Assembly: GCA_951828585.1 (NCBI GenBank)
Contig: OX639991.1
Location: forward strand, 310,001-374,000
DNA from: Longimicrobiales bacterium
Lineage (GTDB): Bacteria; Gemmatimonadota; Gemmatimonadetes; Longimicrobiales; Gaopeijiaceae
DNA length: 64,000 nucleotides
Reading direction: 5' to 3'
Both the position numbers and the translations under genes were made by a program. Positions 9,045 through 18,256 of this stretch are shown in pieces. The notes under the pieces were generated by a model, which saw nothing but the letters and a program-made list of their open reading frames with translations, was not told the origin of the DNA and searched no databases. Positions within the stretch are counted from its first letter, which is position 1, and every line of letters begins with the position of its first letter.

Positions 9045-10700
9045 CTACCCCGGCCCCTCGCTCAACTCCGGCGCCACCCGCGCCATCGTGGCCTGCTCCA
9101 GGTCGTACGCCCAGGCCAGCAAATCAGCGTCGCTCCAAAGGTCTCCGATGAAGGCGAGCACGAAAGGGGTCCCGTCGGCGTAGTAGGCGAACGGCACCGT
9201 GACGGTCGGCAGTCCGATGTCGTTGATGATGTTGCTCGGCAGCTCGGCGTGATTGTTGGGCCGGTATTCGGGGCGCTCGGGATCCTCGACGAGCGGCCGG
9301 ATGGGTTCGCCCGCCTGGGGAAAGAAGAGTCCGTCGAGTTCGTGGGCCGCGAGGACCTCGCGGAAGAGGGCGCGCATCTCCATGCGCCATGCCTGGAAGG
9401 CGTCCCCCTCCTCGGTAGCCGTGGGCGCCGCCGGATTGCGGGGTCCCCGTCCGCCGCGGAAGGTCCTCCCGGACAGCTCCTCCCACTCCTCGATGGTGTG
9501 GAAGGCCGCCTCCGGACCGAGTCCGCGCATGTAGACCAGCAGGTCGTGCGTTCCTACCGAACGCACCCGGGGACGCTCCCCGTACAGCTCGACCCACCCG
9601 CGCCCGGCGAACGGATCCTCCACCACCTCGGCCCCTTCGGCCTCGAGCACCGCGATCGCATCGGCGTACATCGCTTCGGTCTCCGCCGCCAGCGGCAGGA
9701 AGGAATCGCGCCACCCCACACCCACGAGTCCGAAGCGCCTGCCCTCGAGCGCGGTTGTGGTCAGCCCGGCCGCGTAGCCCTCCTCCGGGATGTGCCCTGT
9801 CGCGGCGTAGGTGGCCAGGTCCTCGGGCGTGGGACCCGCGATCACGTCGATGACCAGCGCCGCGTCTCGAACGGTGCGCGCCAGGGGGCCGACAACGTCG
9901 CGGTAGGTGGCATCCATGGGGAGGACCCCTTCCAGCGGGACCAGCCCGAAGGTCGGCTTGACGCCCACCAGCGCCTGGGCGGCGGCCGGGTTCTGGATCG
10001 AACCGCCGGTTTCGGTGCCGAGGCCGAGGACCGCGAAGCTGGCGTTCACCGCCGTCGCCGTGCCGCCGCTCGATCCGCCCGGCACCCGGTCGACCGCATA
10101 CGGGTTGAGGGTCTCGCCCGCGACCGAGCTGCGGGTGCGGGTGCCGTGCCCGGCGAAGTCCGGCATGTTGGTCTTGCCCAGGATGACCGCGCCGGCGGCC
10201 CGCAGGCGCTCCACGGCGGCCGCATCGTCCCCCGGAATCATGTCGACGCCTCCTGTGGCGGCGTTGAACCCGTCGAATCCCGCCGTGGTGACCAGACCCG
10301 CGTAGTCGAGGTTGTCCTTGATGACGACCGGGACACCATGCAGGGGGCCGCGGGGACCCGTCGTGAGGAGTTCCTCGTCGAGGGCGGCCGCGACGGCGAG
10401 GGCATCCGGGTTCATCGAGATGAAGGCGTTGTAGTGGTCCTCGTAGCGGGCGATGCGGTCGAGAAAGGCATGAACGAGTTCGGTGATGGTGTAGCGCGCG
10501 GCGAGGAGGTCCTGGTGGATCTGCACGGCGGTGAGTTCGACGACGTCTATTGTGTCGGCGAGGGCGCCGGGTGGAGGGAGCGGCGGCCCGGACGGGGCCA
10601 CCCCGGGATGGGATGCCGTCTGCGCGAGGATCGCGATGGCGAGGACGGGCAGGGCCAGGTGGCGTGGTAGTCGCGGGGTTCGGGGGTTTCGAGTGGACAC
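9045..10700 (-). CDS. Exported amidase (amidase signature family)
   Basis: About 551 residues of amidase-signature enzyme, which hydrolyses carboxamides with a Ser-cisSer-Lys triad. The lysine lies in VPVVIKDNLDYAG, the glycine/serine loop is VPGGSSGGTATAVNA, and the nucleophile region is LGLGTETGGSIQNPA. I chose the GTG at 10700, just ahead of a signal peptide (LALPVLAIAILAQTAS); the frame also opens further upstream at 10820, but that segment has no leader character. The C-terminus holds NNHAELPSNIINDIGLPTVT, usual for long periplasmic amidases. Substrate unknown. The IS110 element lies directly after the stop; a divergent TesB gene begins upstream. Confidence 0.87.
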   Translation of the reverse strand: MSTRNPRTPRLPRHLALPVLAIAILAQTASHPGVAPSGPPLPPPGALADTIDVVELTAVQIHQDLLAARYTITELVHAFLDRIARYEDHYNAFISMNPDALAVAAALDEELLTTGPRGPLHGVPVVIKDNLDYAGLVTTAGFDGFNAATGGVDMIPGDDAAAVERLRAAGAVILGKTNMPDFAGHGTRTRSSVAGETLNPYAVDRVPGGSSGGTATAVNASFAVLGLGTETGGSIQNPAAAQALVGVKPTFGLVPLEGVLPMDATYRDVVGPLARTVRDAALVIDVIAGPTPEDLATYAATGHIPEEGYAAGLTTTALEGRRFGLVGVGWRDSFLPLAAETEAMYADAIAVLEAEGAEVVEDPFAGRGWVELYGERPRVRSVGTHDLLVYMRGLGPEAAFHTIEEWEELSGRTFRGGRGPRNPAAPTATEEGDAFQAWRMEMRALFREVLAAHELDGLFFPQAGEPIRPLVEDPERPEYRPNNHAELPSNIINDIGLPTVTVPFAYYADGTPFVLAFIGDLWSDADLLAWAYDLEQATMARVAPELSEGPG

Positions 10701-10845
10701 GCCTTCGCGCCTTTCCAGCGGCAGGGAATCGGAGACCGGTGCAGTATAGGGAGCCGGGTAGGTGTGGAAAGGCAACCCCGCACGCGGCATCATCGCTGAC
10801 CACCACCCCATTCCACCCACCCCCCCAATGCACTATCCTCACCCC

Positions 10846-11730
10846 ATGCCCAAATCCACCGACACCCTCATCGCCCTGCTCGATCTCGAACGGCTCGAGC
10901 AGAACATCTATCGCGGCCACAACCGCGATATCGGCTCGGGGCGGATCTTCGGCGGACAGGTGCTGGCCCAGGCGCTGGTCGCGGCGCGGCACACGATCGA
11001 GCACGAGGACCGGGCGGCGCACTCGCTGCACGGCTACTTCATCCTTCAGGGCGACCTGAGCATCCCCGTGGTCTACTTCGTCGACCCCACACGCGACGGC
11101 AGGAGCTTCACGACGCGCAGGGTCAAAGCCATCCAGCACGGCCGGGCTATCTTCACCCTGTCGGCCTCGTTTCACCGGACGGAGACGAGCCTGTCGCACC
11201 AGGTCCCCATGCCCGATGTGCCCCCGCCCGAGGACCTCGCCTCCGAACTCGACGTCCTGCGGGAGCAGGCCCACCTCCTCCCCGCCCATCTGCGAACCAT
11301 CCTCACCCAGGACCGCCCCCTGGACTTCCGCCCCGTCGAACCGATCACACTGCTCGATCGCAGCTTCCGCGACCCGTTCCGCCACATCTGGATCCGTAGC
11401 GCCGGCCCCATGAGCGACAACCTCGTTCACCACCAGGCCGCGCTGGCCTACGCGTCCGACTATGGGCTGCTCTCGACCGCGCTGCAGCCGCACGGGCGCA
11501 CCGTCCGCGACGAGGACATCATGGCTGCTTCGCTGGATCACTCCATGTGGTTCCATCGTCCCTTCCGGGCGGACGACTGGCTGCTCTACTCGATCGAGAG
11601 TCCGGTCGCCCATGGCGCGAGGGGGTTCGGCAGGGGAACTTTTCATACCCGGGACGGACAGCTGGTCGCGTCGGCGGCGCAGGAGGGACTGCTTCGCACG
11701 GGCATCAGGCCCCGCGCCAACCCCCGGTGA
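10846..11730 (+). CDS. tesB: Acyl-CoA thioesterase II (TesB family)
   Basis: A 294-residue double-hotdog thioesterase that hydrolyses acyl-CoA to free fatty acid and CoA in the cytoplasm. The N-terminal hotdog has RIFGGQVLAQALVAARHT and DPTRDGRSFTTRRV; the C-terminal one has SLDHSMWFHRPFRADDWLL and GRGTFHTRDGQLVASAAQEG, matching the Asp/Thr/Gln catalytic network of TesB. The start ATG 10846 is the last of several in frame and fits the family length. Divergent from the amidase; the thioredoxin-like gene follows after 78 bases. Confidence 0.9.
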   Translation: MPKSTDTLIALLDLERLEQNIYRGHNRDIGSGRIFGGQVLAQALVAARHTIEHEDRAAHSLHGYFILQGDLSIPVVYFVDPTRDGRSFTTRRVKAIQHGRAIFTLSASFHRTETSLSHQVPMPDVPPPEDLASELDVLREQAHLLPAHLRTILTQDRPLDFRPVEPITLLDRSFRDPFRHIWIRSAGPMSDNLVHHQAALAYASDYGLLSTALQPHGRTVRDEDIMAASLDHSMWFHRPFRADDWLLYSIESPVAHGARGFGRGTFHTRDGQLVASAAQEGLLRTGIRPRANPR

Positions 11731-11808
11731 CCCTCGGGGCGGCCGTCCGGACCGCGACGACCTTGCATACCCCATCACCCCACACCAATACCAGGCACGC
11801 GTCCACCC

Positions 11809-12342
11809 ATGCGCAATCGTTTCGAGTCCGCCCTTCCCTTCCCCGACTACCTTGAGACCGTCCAGAAGAACGAAGCGCTCTGGCGAGGTGTTTACCAGCG
11901 CGCCCGCGTCCCCGACGCGGTTGTCAACGAGGCCCGCGCGCTCCCCGGCACCTGGCATCTTCTCGCGCTGAGCGAAGACTGGTGCGGGGACGCCGTGAAC
12001 ATCCTACCGGTCGTCGCCCGCTTCGCGCAGGCGCTGCCGAACGTCGAGTTGCGGGTCCTTCTCAGGGACGAGAACCTGGACATCATGGACGCGCACCTGA
12101 CCAACGGCCGCAGCCGCTCGATCCCGGTGTTCATCCTGTACGACAAGGACTTCCGGAAACGCGGCTGGTGGGGCCCGAGGCCCAGCGGGCTTCAGAAGTG
12201 GGTGATGGAGGAGGGGATGAAGATGGAATCCGAACCCCGCTACGCCGAGACGCGCAGGTTCTACGCGCGGGACAAGGGAAAGGCGATATTGGCCGAAGTG
12301 CTCGAACTGCTCCGATCAGCCGTCAATGACCAGTCAGACTAG
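11809..12342 (+). CDS. Thioredoxin-like protein
   Basis: A 177-residue cytoplasmic protein with a thioredoxin-fold segment WHLLALSEDWCGDAVNILPVVARFA. The usual CxxC is reduced to WCGD, as in the Thioredoxin_9-type family of soluble single-Cys proteins, so disulfide exchange by a CxxC mechanism is unlikely. The cis-Pro strand is RSIPVFILYD, and an elongated C-terminal helix region (GLQKWVMEEGMKMESEP...) follows. No signal peptide. The exact redox partner or role is unknown. The next gene follows at once and may be co-transcribed. Confidence 0.75.
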   Translation: MRNRFESALPFPDYLETVQKNEALWRGVYQRARVPDAVVNEARALPGTWHLLALSEDWCGDAVNILPVVARFAQALPNVELRVLLRDENLDIMDAHLTNGRSRSIPVFILYDKDFRKRGWWGPRPSGLQKWVMEEGMKMESEPRYAETRRFYARDKGKAILAEVLELLRSAVNDQSD

Positions 12343-12352
12343 TGAACCAGCC

Positions 12353-13741
12353 ATGACAAACCCGATCCGCCCATGCGTCCGCTGGGCCGCCCGCCTGTCG
12401 GTGGCGGCCCTGCTCACCCTCCCCACCGCCCCCCTCCACGCCCAGACGCGCGATTACCATCCCGAGCGCCCCTTTGGCACGCTACGCGAACAGGCCCGCA
12501 CCCAGCAGGCATGGCTGCGCGAACGGCTCGAGAAGAACCTCCCCATGCTCATGCGGAAGCACGGCGTGGACATGTGGGTCGTTACCATGCGCGAGTACAA
12601 CGAGGACCCCGTCTTCCGCGCCCTGGTGTCGCCGACCACCTTCGCCGCGCGGCGCCGCACGATCTACATCTTCCACGATCGCGGCCCGGACGAGGGGGTG
12701 GAGCGGCTGGCGTTGGGCGGCACCTCGCAAGGGGGCGTCTACGAGGCCGTGCGCGCGACCGTGCAGGCTCCCGACGGCCGCGCGGCCGAGCTCTGGGGCA
12801 AGGACCAGTGGAACCTCTTCGCGGACATGGTGCGCGAGCGCGACCCGCAGCGGATCGCGGTCAACATCTCGCACGACCACAACTTCGCCGACGGGCTCAG
12901 CGCGGGCGAATGGGAGCAGATGGAGGAGGCGCTCGGGCCGGATCTGGTGGGGCGCGTGGTGCGGGAACCGCTGCTCGCGATCGACTACCTGGCCATGCGC
13001 GTGCCCGCCATGACCCCGGTCTACCGCAAGATGCAGGCGATCGTGCACGAGATCATCGCGACGGCGTTCTCGGATGTGGTGATCGAGCCGGGCCGCACGA
13101 CCACGGCCGACGTGGTCTGGTGGATGCGGCAGCGCGTGCACGACCGGGGGCTGGGTTCGTGGTTCCAGCCGTCGGTGTCGGTGCAGCGCCGGGGCGAGTC
13201 AATGGCGGGAGTGGCCGCGCCGGTGATCGAGCGGGGGGACGTGCTCCACTGCGACTTCGGGATCGTCGCGCTGGGTCTCACGACGGATACTCAGCACATG
13301 GCCTACGTCCTCCGTGAGGGGGAGACGGAGGCGCCGGAAGGGCTCCGGAACGCGCTCGCCAACTCGAACCGCCTGCAGGACATTCTGCTCGAGGAGACGA
13401 AGGTCGGCCGCACCGGCAACGAGATCCTCGCGTCGGTGCTGGAGAAGATGAGGGCCGAGGGGCTGAACGGGACCATGTACACGCATCCCATCGGCGACCA
13501 CGGCCATGGTGCGGGGCCCTTGATCGGACTTTGGGACTACCAGACCGGCGTGCCCGGCCGCGGCGATCCCCCTGTGATCCCCAGCATGTGGTTCTCGACC
13601 GAGCTGCAGGTCACCACGCCGGTCCCCGAGTGGAACGACCAGCCGGTGCGGATGGCCCAGGAGGAAGAGGCCGAGATCACGGCCGACGGGGAGATCCGCT
13701 GGATGCTCAGGCGGCAGACGGAACTGCACCTGGTGAGATAG
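12353..13741 (+). CDS. Exported M24-family metallopeptidase (Xaa-Pro aminopeptidase-like)
   Basis: About 462 residues. A signal peptide (LSVAALLTLPTAPLHA) ends before QTRDYHPE. The N-terminal creatinase-like half includes a MRKHGVDMWVVTMREYNEDP block. The C-terminal pita-bread fold shows the metal ligands: HCDFGIVALGLTTDTQHMAY (two Asp), THPIGDHGHGAG (His), FSTELQVTTPV (Glu) and EEEAEITADGE (Glu). It probably removes N-terminal residues before proline from peptides in the periplasm. ATG 12326, overlapping the previous gene, is an alternative start; neither has a strong ribosome site. Proximity to other exported hydrolases fits a protein-scavenging lifestyle. Confidence 0.87.
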   Translation: MTNPIRPCVRWAARLSVAALLTLPTAPLHAQTRDYHPERPFGTLREQARTQQAWLRERLEKNLPMLMRKHGVDMWVVTMREYNEDPVFRALVSPTTFAARRRTIYIFHDRGPDEGVERLALGGTSQGGVYEAVRATVQAPDGRAAELWGKDQWNLFADMVRERDPQRIAVNISHDHNFADGLSAGEWEQMEEALGPDLVGRVVREPLLAIDYLAMRVPAMTPVYRKMQAIVHEIIATAFSDVVIEPGRTTTADVVWWMRQRVHDRGLGSWFQPSVSVQRRGESMAGVAAPVIERGDVLHCDFGIVALGLTTDTQHMAYVLREGETEAPEGLRNALANSNRLQDILLEETKVGRTGNEILASVLEKMRAEGLNGTMYTHPIGDHGHGAGPLIGLWDYQTGVPGRGDPPVIPSMWFSTELQVTTPVPEWNDQPVRMAQEEEAEITADGEIRWMLRRQTELHLVR

Positions 13742-13836
13742 GGCTTCGCGAGCGCGGCGGCGGGCGCGCCGCTCACGAATCGGAGGGCCCGGCAACCGTA
13801 GCCGTGGGCCATCGCCCACCACCAACTGCCGGACCG

Positions 13837-15153
13837 CTACCGCGGCACCTCGACCTCGTACACCTCGATGAACTCTTCGCCGAGTTCCCCCGTGCGGAGG
13901 ACAGCGACAAGGCTCCCTGCCACGTCCAGCAATTCGTGCCAGGCGCTTGGAATCGTGCTTTCGAGCTCGACGACGCCCCACCCGGTGATCGACCCATCTC
14001 TGATCTTCAGCAACTCCGGGCGGTAGACGGGAAGGTTCAGCATCCCCAATGGAGTTCCGTCCGATCCAAGCACCGTCCACCGACGCTCCATGTCCTCGAG
14101 CCTGGCGTAGCCTCCGATCCAGATTCCGCCATCGGCGCCCACCTTGAGCGCGCCGAAGGCCGGATAGGTGTCCCGCACCTTCGATTGTTCCAGCACTTCG
14201 CGCTGTGCCGGACGCACCGCTTCCGGGTACATGTCGAGAGCGAGTTCGAGCCAGGCTTCCTTCTCCCGGGAGGTGACTTCGCGGGGCGAATGTCCGCCAC
14301 GGATCCGCGTCAACGGTTCCGCCCCCTCGTACAGGGTCACGTCCAGTGAATCGGTCGTGGCCACGGCCGCATGGGAGCCTCGTCCCGCGTAGAGCGCGGT
14401 GGCGGCGAACCCGACCCTGATCATCCGGCCGGGCGTCACAAAGCGTTCCTTTCCGTCCCACCGGCCCAGGGTATCCACAACCGCCCCCGACTGGTCGCCG
14501 ATCACCAGAAAGAGAGGGCCCCGCTGAAACCCCAGGGGACGGAAGGGGCGCGTCTCGAGCACGGCAAGAAACTCCCCGTCCGCGAGGTGAACCAAAGGGG
14601 CGATTGCGTGGGTCATGTCGAAGCGCTGAACCCCGGTCACCCGTCCCGAAGGTTCCAGGAAGGTGAATCGCCCCAGGCCACCGTCGTACACGGAGAGGTT
14701 GCCACCCGCACCGACCCCGATCCATTCGATGTCTACGTACTCCCCCGGCCCCTCTCCCTCCCGGCCCAAGCGCTCCCGGACGCTCCCGTCCTGAGCGAGG
14801 AGGATGACCTGAGACGACCCCTTGTCCGCAATCGCGAGCGACGAATCGGGGAGGAATACGGCGCCCGCCACGTGATGGAGTTCGAGGTCCGCGGAGGTGG
14901 AATAGAGCAGCGGCCTGTTCAGTTCCGGCAGGTCGAGGGCGTTCAGATCGGAAATGCGGACGATCTTGACGCCCGCGGAATCGGTAACCGATATGGTCGG
15001 GGAATCGGCCACATCGTCGGAGCGGTCCGTCCCTTGAGAAGCCTCTCCGCACCCGAATCCCGCGATGGACAGGGTCGCAGCCATGAGACACCGAACGCCG
15101 ATGTATCCGTGCCGGGCCGCTTCTCTCAACCGATCGCACTGTAAAGACAACAT
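13837..15153 (-). CDS. 6-bladed beta-propeller lipoprotein
   Basis: A 438-residue exported protein. A hydrophobic leader with lipobox-like LSIAGFGC precedes repeated beta-propeller blades: VFLPDSSLAIADKGSSQVIL, the signature GREGEGPGEY, VGAGGNLSVYDGGLGRFTFL, LGALKVGADGGIWIGG-type strands and a final EFIEVYEVEV strand. Such NHL-like lipoproteins are abundant in Gemmatimonadota and Bacteroidota and their function is unknown. The first ATG (15153) gives a long n-region; ATG 15084 would give a short one. An AT-rich divergent intergenic region lies upstream. Related propellers lie at 32059 and 46058, with a fragment at 5428. Confidence 0.8.
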   Translation of the reverse strand: MLSLQCDRLREAARHGYIGVRCLMAATLSIAGFGCGEASQGTDRSDDVADSPTISVTDSAGVKIVRISDLNALDLPELNRPLLYSTSADLELHHVAGAVFLPDSSLAIADKGSSQVILLAQDGSVRERLGREGEGPGEYVDIEWIGVGAGGNLSVYDGGLGRFTFLEPSGRVTGVQRFDMTHAIAPLVHLADGEFLAVLETRPFRPLGFQRGPLFLVIGDQSGAVVDTLGRWDGKERFVTPGRMIRVGFAATALYAGRGSHAAVATTDSLDVTLYEGAEPLTRIRGGHSPREVTSREKEAWLELALDMYPEAVRPAQREVLEQSKVRDTYPAFGALKVGADGGIWIGGYARLEDMERRWTVLGSDGTPLGMLNLPVYRPELLKIRDGSITGWGVVELESTIPSAWHELLDVAGSLVAVLRTGELGEEFIEVYEVEVPR

Positions 15154-15372
15154 AACATTATGTCACTTATAGTATACAGTTGTACTCTCTCCAAGGCTTC
15201 GCTCCGTCGTACCGATACGTGTCGGGCACCGCTACAGTTTCGGAGCACCGTCGGCACTCGAACGAGCCCGCCCTGGCCAAGGCGCCAGACCTCAACCAGT
15301 CCCTCGCCGGTACTTTGCGCCAGAGCACCCGGCACCTTAATGTCAGTTGGTCACCCAACTCTTTTCGGCGCA

Positions 15373-16209
15373 ATGTCAAGACACCATCTCATCGCGTGCG
15401 CGGCCATCGCCTTCACCCCAGGCCTGGCAACCCCCGACCCAGCCACCTCCCAGGTCCCGCTCGGCATCCGCACCGCCAGCGGGCTCACCATCACGCCCGT
15501 CTACGAAGGCTGGTACGAAAACGCCGACGGCACCTTCAGCCTCTCCTTCGGCTACTACAACCGTAACTTCGAAGAGGTCGTCGAACTCCCGCACGGTGCA
15601 GCCAACCAAATGGAGCCCGCGGACTTCGACGGCACCCAGCCCACGCGCTTCCACCCGAGGCGGCACTGGGGCGTTTTCGCAGTCCAGGTCCCGGCCGACT
15701 TCGGTGACCAGGCGGTCGTGTGGACCATCGATTTCCGCGGCGAGCGCTATGCGATCCCGGGCACGCTTCACGCGGACTGGCAGATCGATGCGCTCGAGGG
15801 TGAAGCGGGGTCGGGCAACACGCCACCGGTTCTGTCCTTCGACGATGGTGCGACAGAGGGTGCCGGGCCTGCCGGAACCTGGGGCGGACCGATCGAAGCC
15901 AGGGCGGGGATACCCGTGGAGCTGACCGTGTGGGGCAGCGACGACGGGAGCGTCCGCATCGGGCGGCGTGCGCAGTCCGCGGTAGCCCTGAGGTGGTTCA
16001 AGCATCAGGGCCCCGGCGACGTGACCTTCGGCGAGGAAAGCGGCGAGGTGCCGATCGAGGGTGGCGCCATGACGACCATGGCCATCTTTGAAGTGCCGGG
16101 TGAATACGTGGTTCGCGTTCGCGCGAACGACTCGTCCGGCGTCTCGAGCGGGGGGCACGCCCAGTGCTGTTGGACCAACGGATTTGTGAGAGTCAACGTC
16201 ATTCACTGA
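15373..16209 (+). CDS. Exported hypothetical protein paired with a cytochrome c gene
   Basis: A 278-residue protein with an N-terminal signal (HLIACAAIAFTPGLA). I do not recognise a named family. Visible features are ITPVYEGWYENADGTFSLSF, a beta-rich body with RFHPRRHWGVFAVQVPADFG, and a C-terminal Ig-like segment (PVELTVWGSDDG...EYVVRVRANDSSG) with two adjacent Cys (QCCW). The ATG at 15373 is the one ahead of the signal peptide. The gene ends 18 bases before the cytochrome c/monooxygenase-like gene, so the two are probably one operon and may act together in the periplasm. Confidence 0.7.
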   Translation: MSRHHLIACAAIAFTPGLATPDPATSQVPLGIRTASGLTITPVYEGWYENADGTFSLSFGYYNRNFEEVVELPHGAANQMEPADFDGTQPTRFHPRRHWGVFAVQVPADFGDQAVVWTIDFRGERYAIPGTLHADWQIDALEGEAGSGNTPPVLSFDDGATEGAGPAGTWGGPIEARAGIPVELTVWGSDDGSVRIGRRAQSAVALRWFKHQGPGDVTFGEESGEVPIEGGAMTTMAIFEVPGEYVVRVRANDSSGVSSGGHAQCCWTNGFVRVNVIH

Positions 16210-16227
16210 CGCCCAGGAGGAAATCGC

Positions 16228-17604
16228 ATGCGCGGTAACAACTTCATTCGCGGACCGGCAACCATGTTCTTCGCGCTTGCGTGCGCGATCATGGCCCGTC
16301 CGGCGCTGGCGGACGCCCAGGAGGAGCTGACCTACGCCAAGCACGTGGCGCCGATCCTCCAGGAGAATTGCCAGGTCTGCCACCAGCCCGGCTCGATCGC
16401 GCCGATGTCGCTCATGACCTTCGAGGCCGTGAAGCGCTATGCGCCCAGGATTCGGGAAAAGGTGTCGCAACGGGTCATGCCCCCCTGGCACATCGACCGG
16501 TCGGTGGGTGTCCAGGAGTTCAAGAACGACCGGGGTCTGACCGACGAAGAGCTGGAAACGCTGGTCGCCTGGCTCGACGGTGACATGCCCTACGGTGACG
16601 AAGCGGACCTTCCGCCCGCGCCCGACTTTCCGGACGGCAGCGAATGGCAGTTCAAGGAGCAGTTCGGCAGACCACCGGACCTGGTCGTGAAGTCCGACCC
16701 CTACACGCTGGCCGCCAAGACCCAGGACAAGTGGTTCCGTCCCCTGACGGAGACCGGACTGACCGAGGAGCGGTGGGTCAAGGCGATCGAGATCCGTCCT
16801 TCCTGGCCGGACGGGCGCAGCGTCGTGCACCACACCCTCGCCTTCCTGGTCCAGCAGGAGGATCCGGACGAGATGAGCGAAGCGACGGCCGCGCTCGCGA
16901 CCAGCAGCCGTTCAATGGGAGGCCCCGGACTCTTCATGGAGTGGGCCGTCGGCAAGGTCGGCGAGATCTTCCCCGACGGGGCCGGCAAACTGATGCTCCC
17001 GGGGTCCAGGATCAGCTGGGAGGTGCACTATCACGCGATCGGCCGCGAGGTCGAGGACAGCTACGTCGAGCTCGGCCTCTGGTTCTATCCGAAGGACGAG
17101 GTCCCCGAGAACCGGACCCGCCTGCGGTACTTCAACGCTACCGGAGACGACCTCGACATCGCCCCCGGCAAGATCGCCGTCACCCAGGACTTCTACACCC
17201 TCAGATGGCCGGCGCGCCTGGAGAACTTCCAGCCGCACATGCACATGCGGGGCAAGGCGATGTCGATGACGGCCATCTATCCGGACGGCCGCAAGGAGAT
17301 CCTGAGCCAGGTCAGCAATTTCCAGTGGAACTGGCACGTCAACTACATCTACGCCGACCACGCGGCACCGCTCCTGCCGGCGGGGACGACCCTGGCATTC
17401 ACGGCGTGGCACGACAACACCCCCGAGAACCCCAACAACCCCGATCATACGCAGTGGGTGGGCTGGGGAGACCGCACCATCGACGAGATGGCCCACGCCT
17501 GGGTGGACGTCACCTACATCACCGAGGAGCAGTACGCGGCGGAGATTGCCAGGCGCGAGGCGCTGGCGCAGGAGCAGGAAACAAAGGAGGGTGGAAAGCG
17601 GTAG
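16228..17604 (+). CDS. Planctomycete-type cytochrome c with copper-monooxygenase-like domain
   Basis: 458 residues with a good AGGAGG ribosome site. A signal peptide ends near ALADA. The N-terminal cytochrome c domain has a single haem motif CQVCH (residues 48-52) and a likely distal Met in the APMSLMTFEAVKRY or RVMPPWH segment. The rest resembles the ascorbate-dependent copper type II monooxygenase fold: GRSVVHHTLAFLV, SWEVHYHAIGRE, LENFQPHMHMRGKAM and a NWHVNYIYADHAAPL segment supply many His. It may couple electron transfer to oxidation of a substrate in the periplasm. Substrate unknown. Domain order cytochrome-then-monooxygenase is common in Planctomycetota, Gemmatimonadota and Acidobacteriota. 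Confidence 0.82.
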   Translation: MRGNNFIRGPATMFFALACAIMARPALADAQEELTYAKHVAPILQENCQVCHQPGSIAPMSLMTFEAVKRYAPRIREKVSQRVMPPWHIDRSVGVQEFKNDRGLTDEELETLVAWLDGDMPYGDEADLPPAPDFPDGSEWQFKEQFGRPPDLVVKSDPYTLAAKTQDKWFRPLTETGLTEERWVKAIEIRPSWPDGRSVVHHTLAFLVQQEDPDEMSEATAALATSSRSMGGPGLFMEWAVGKVGEIFPDGAGKLMLPGSRISWEVHYHAIGREVEDSYVELGLWFYPKDEVPENRTRLRYFNATGDDLDIAPGKIAVTQDFYTLRWPARLENFQPHMHMRGKAMSMTAIYPDGRKEILSQVSNFQWNWHVNYIYADHAAPLLPAGTTLAFTAWHDNTPENPNNPDHTQWVGWGDRTIDEMAHAWVDVTYITEEQYAAEIARREALAQEQETKEGGKR

Positions 17605-17794
17605 TTTAACCGCGAAAGCCAGCACTGGACCGCCGCTAGCGGCACATCCGAAGCCGGTCGCCATCGATATCGAGACGACCGGCTTCGGTGCGCATGGCAG
17701 AATCGGGGCACTCGGGGCGGTCATCGGCTCGCTGGCGGGATCGCCTTGGCCTGGATTAACACGAACCGGGAAAGAACGGAGGGGATTAGCCCAG

Positions 17795-18256
17795 GTGGAG
17801 ATCGCACTGCTGACATCGGCCTTCGTGGCCTCGGTGGTCAGCGGGTTCATCCCGTTTGTGAACGCCGAGGTGGTGGTCGCAGGCGCTGCCGTGGCAGCGC
17901 CGCCCGGCTACATGATCCCGGTCATCCTTGTGTGTTCGATCGGGCAGATGCTCGCCAAGGTGGCCCTTTACGCGGGGATGCGCTGGCTGCCCGAGCGCCT
18001 GCCCGCGAAGGCGACCAAGCGCCTTGAGCGCGCATCCGAGAAGGTGAAGAAGCTGGAGCAGGCCGGACTGACGCTCGTCCTGATCAGCGCCATCGTGGGA
18101 CTGCCTCCCTTTTACCTGATCTCGCTGGCGGCCGGCGCGATGAGGATCAACCTGGCGGGCTTCATCGTGACGGGCACGGTGGGCCGGGTCATCCGGTTCG
18201 CGATCATCGCCTACGGGGCGGTGGCGGCGGGCGACGCCATCCAGGGGACGCTGTGA
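17795..18256 (+). CDS. Small VTT/SNARE-associated (DedA-like) membrane protein
   Basis: A 153-residue protein with four to five hydrophobic segments: LLTSAFVASVVSGFIPFVNAEVVVAGAA, PVILVCSIGQMLAKVALYAGM, LTLVLISAIVGLPPFYLISLAAGAM and GFIVTGTVGRVIRFAIIAYGAV. The GLPPFYLISLAAG stretch and re-entrant PFVNAE segment match the VTT domain of small YqaA/DedA relatives, thought to move or flip lipids. GTG 17795, with GGAGGGG upstream, is the best start. Its stop overlaps the GTG of the next gene (GTGA), a phospholipase-D-type enzyme, which supports a lipid-related role. Confidence 0.75.
   Translation: MEIALLTSAFVASVVSGFIPFVNAEVVVAGAAVAAPPGYMIPVILVCSIGQMLAKVALYAGMRWLPERLPAKATKRLERASEKVKKLEQAGLTLVLISAIVGLPPFYLISLAAGAMRINLAGFIVTGTVGRVIRFAIIAYGAVAAGDAIQGTL

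Noticed and set aside
9124-11958. Very long minus-strand open frame (944 codons) across amidase, TesB and thioredoxin genes
   Set aside because: It is a GC-rich frame-shadow: Arg/Gly/Pro-rich with no motifs, antisense to three well-supported genes.
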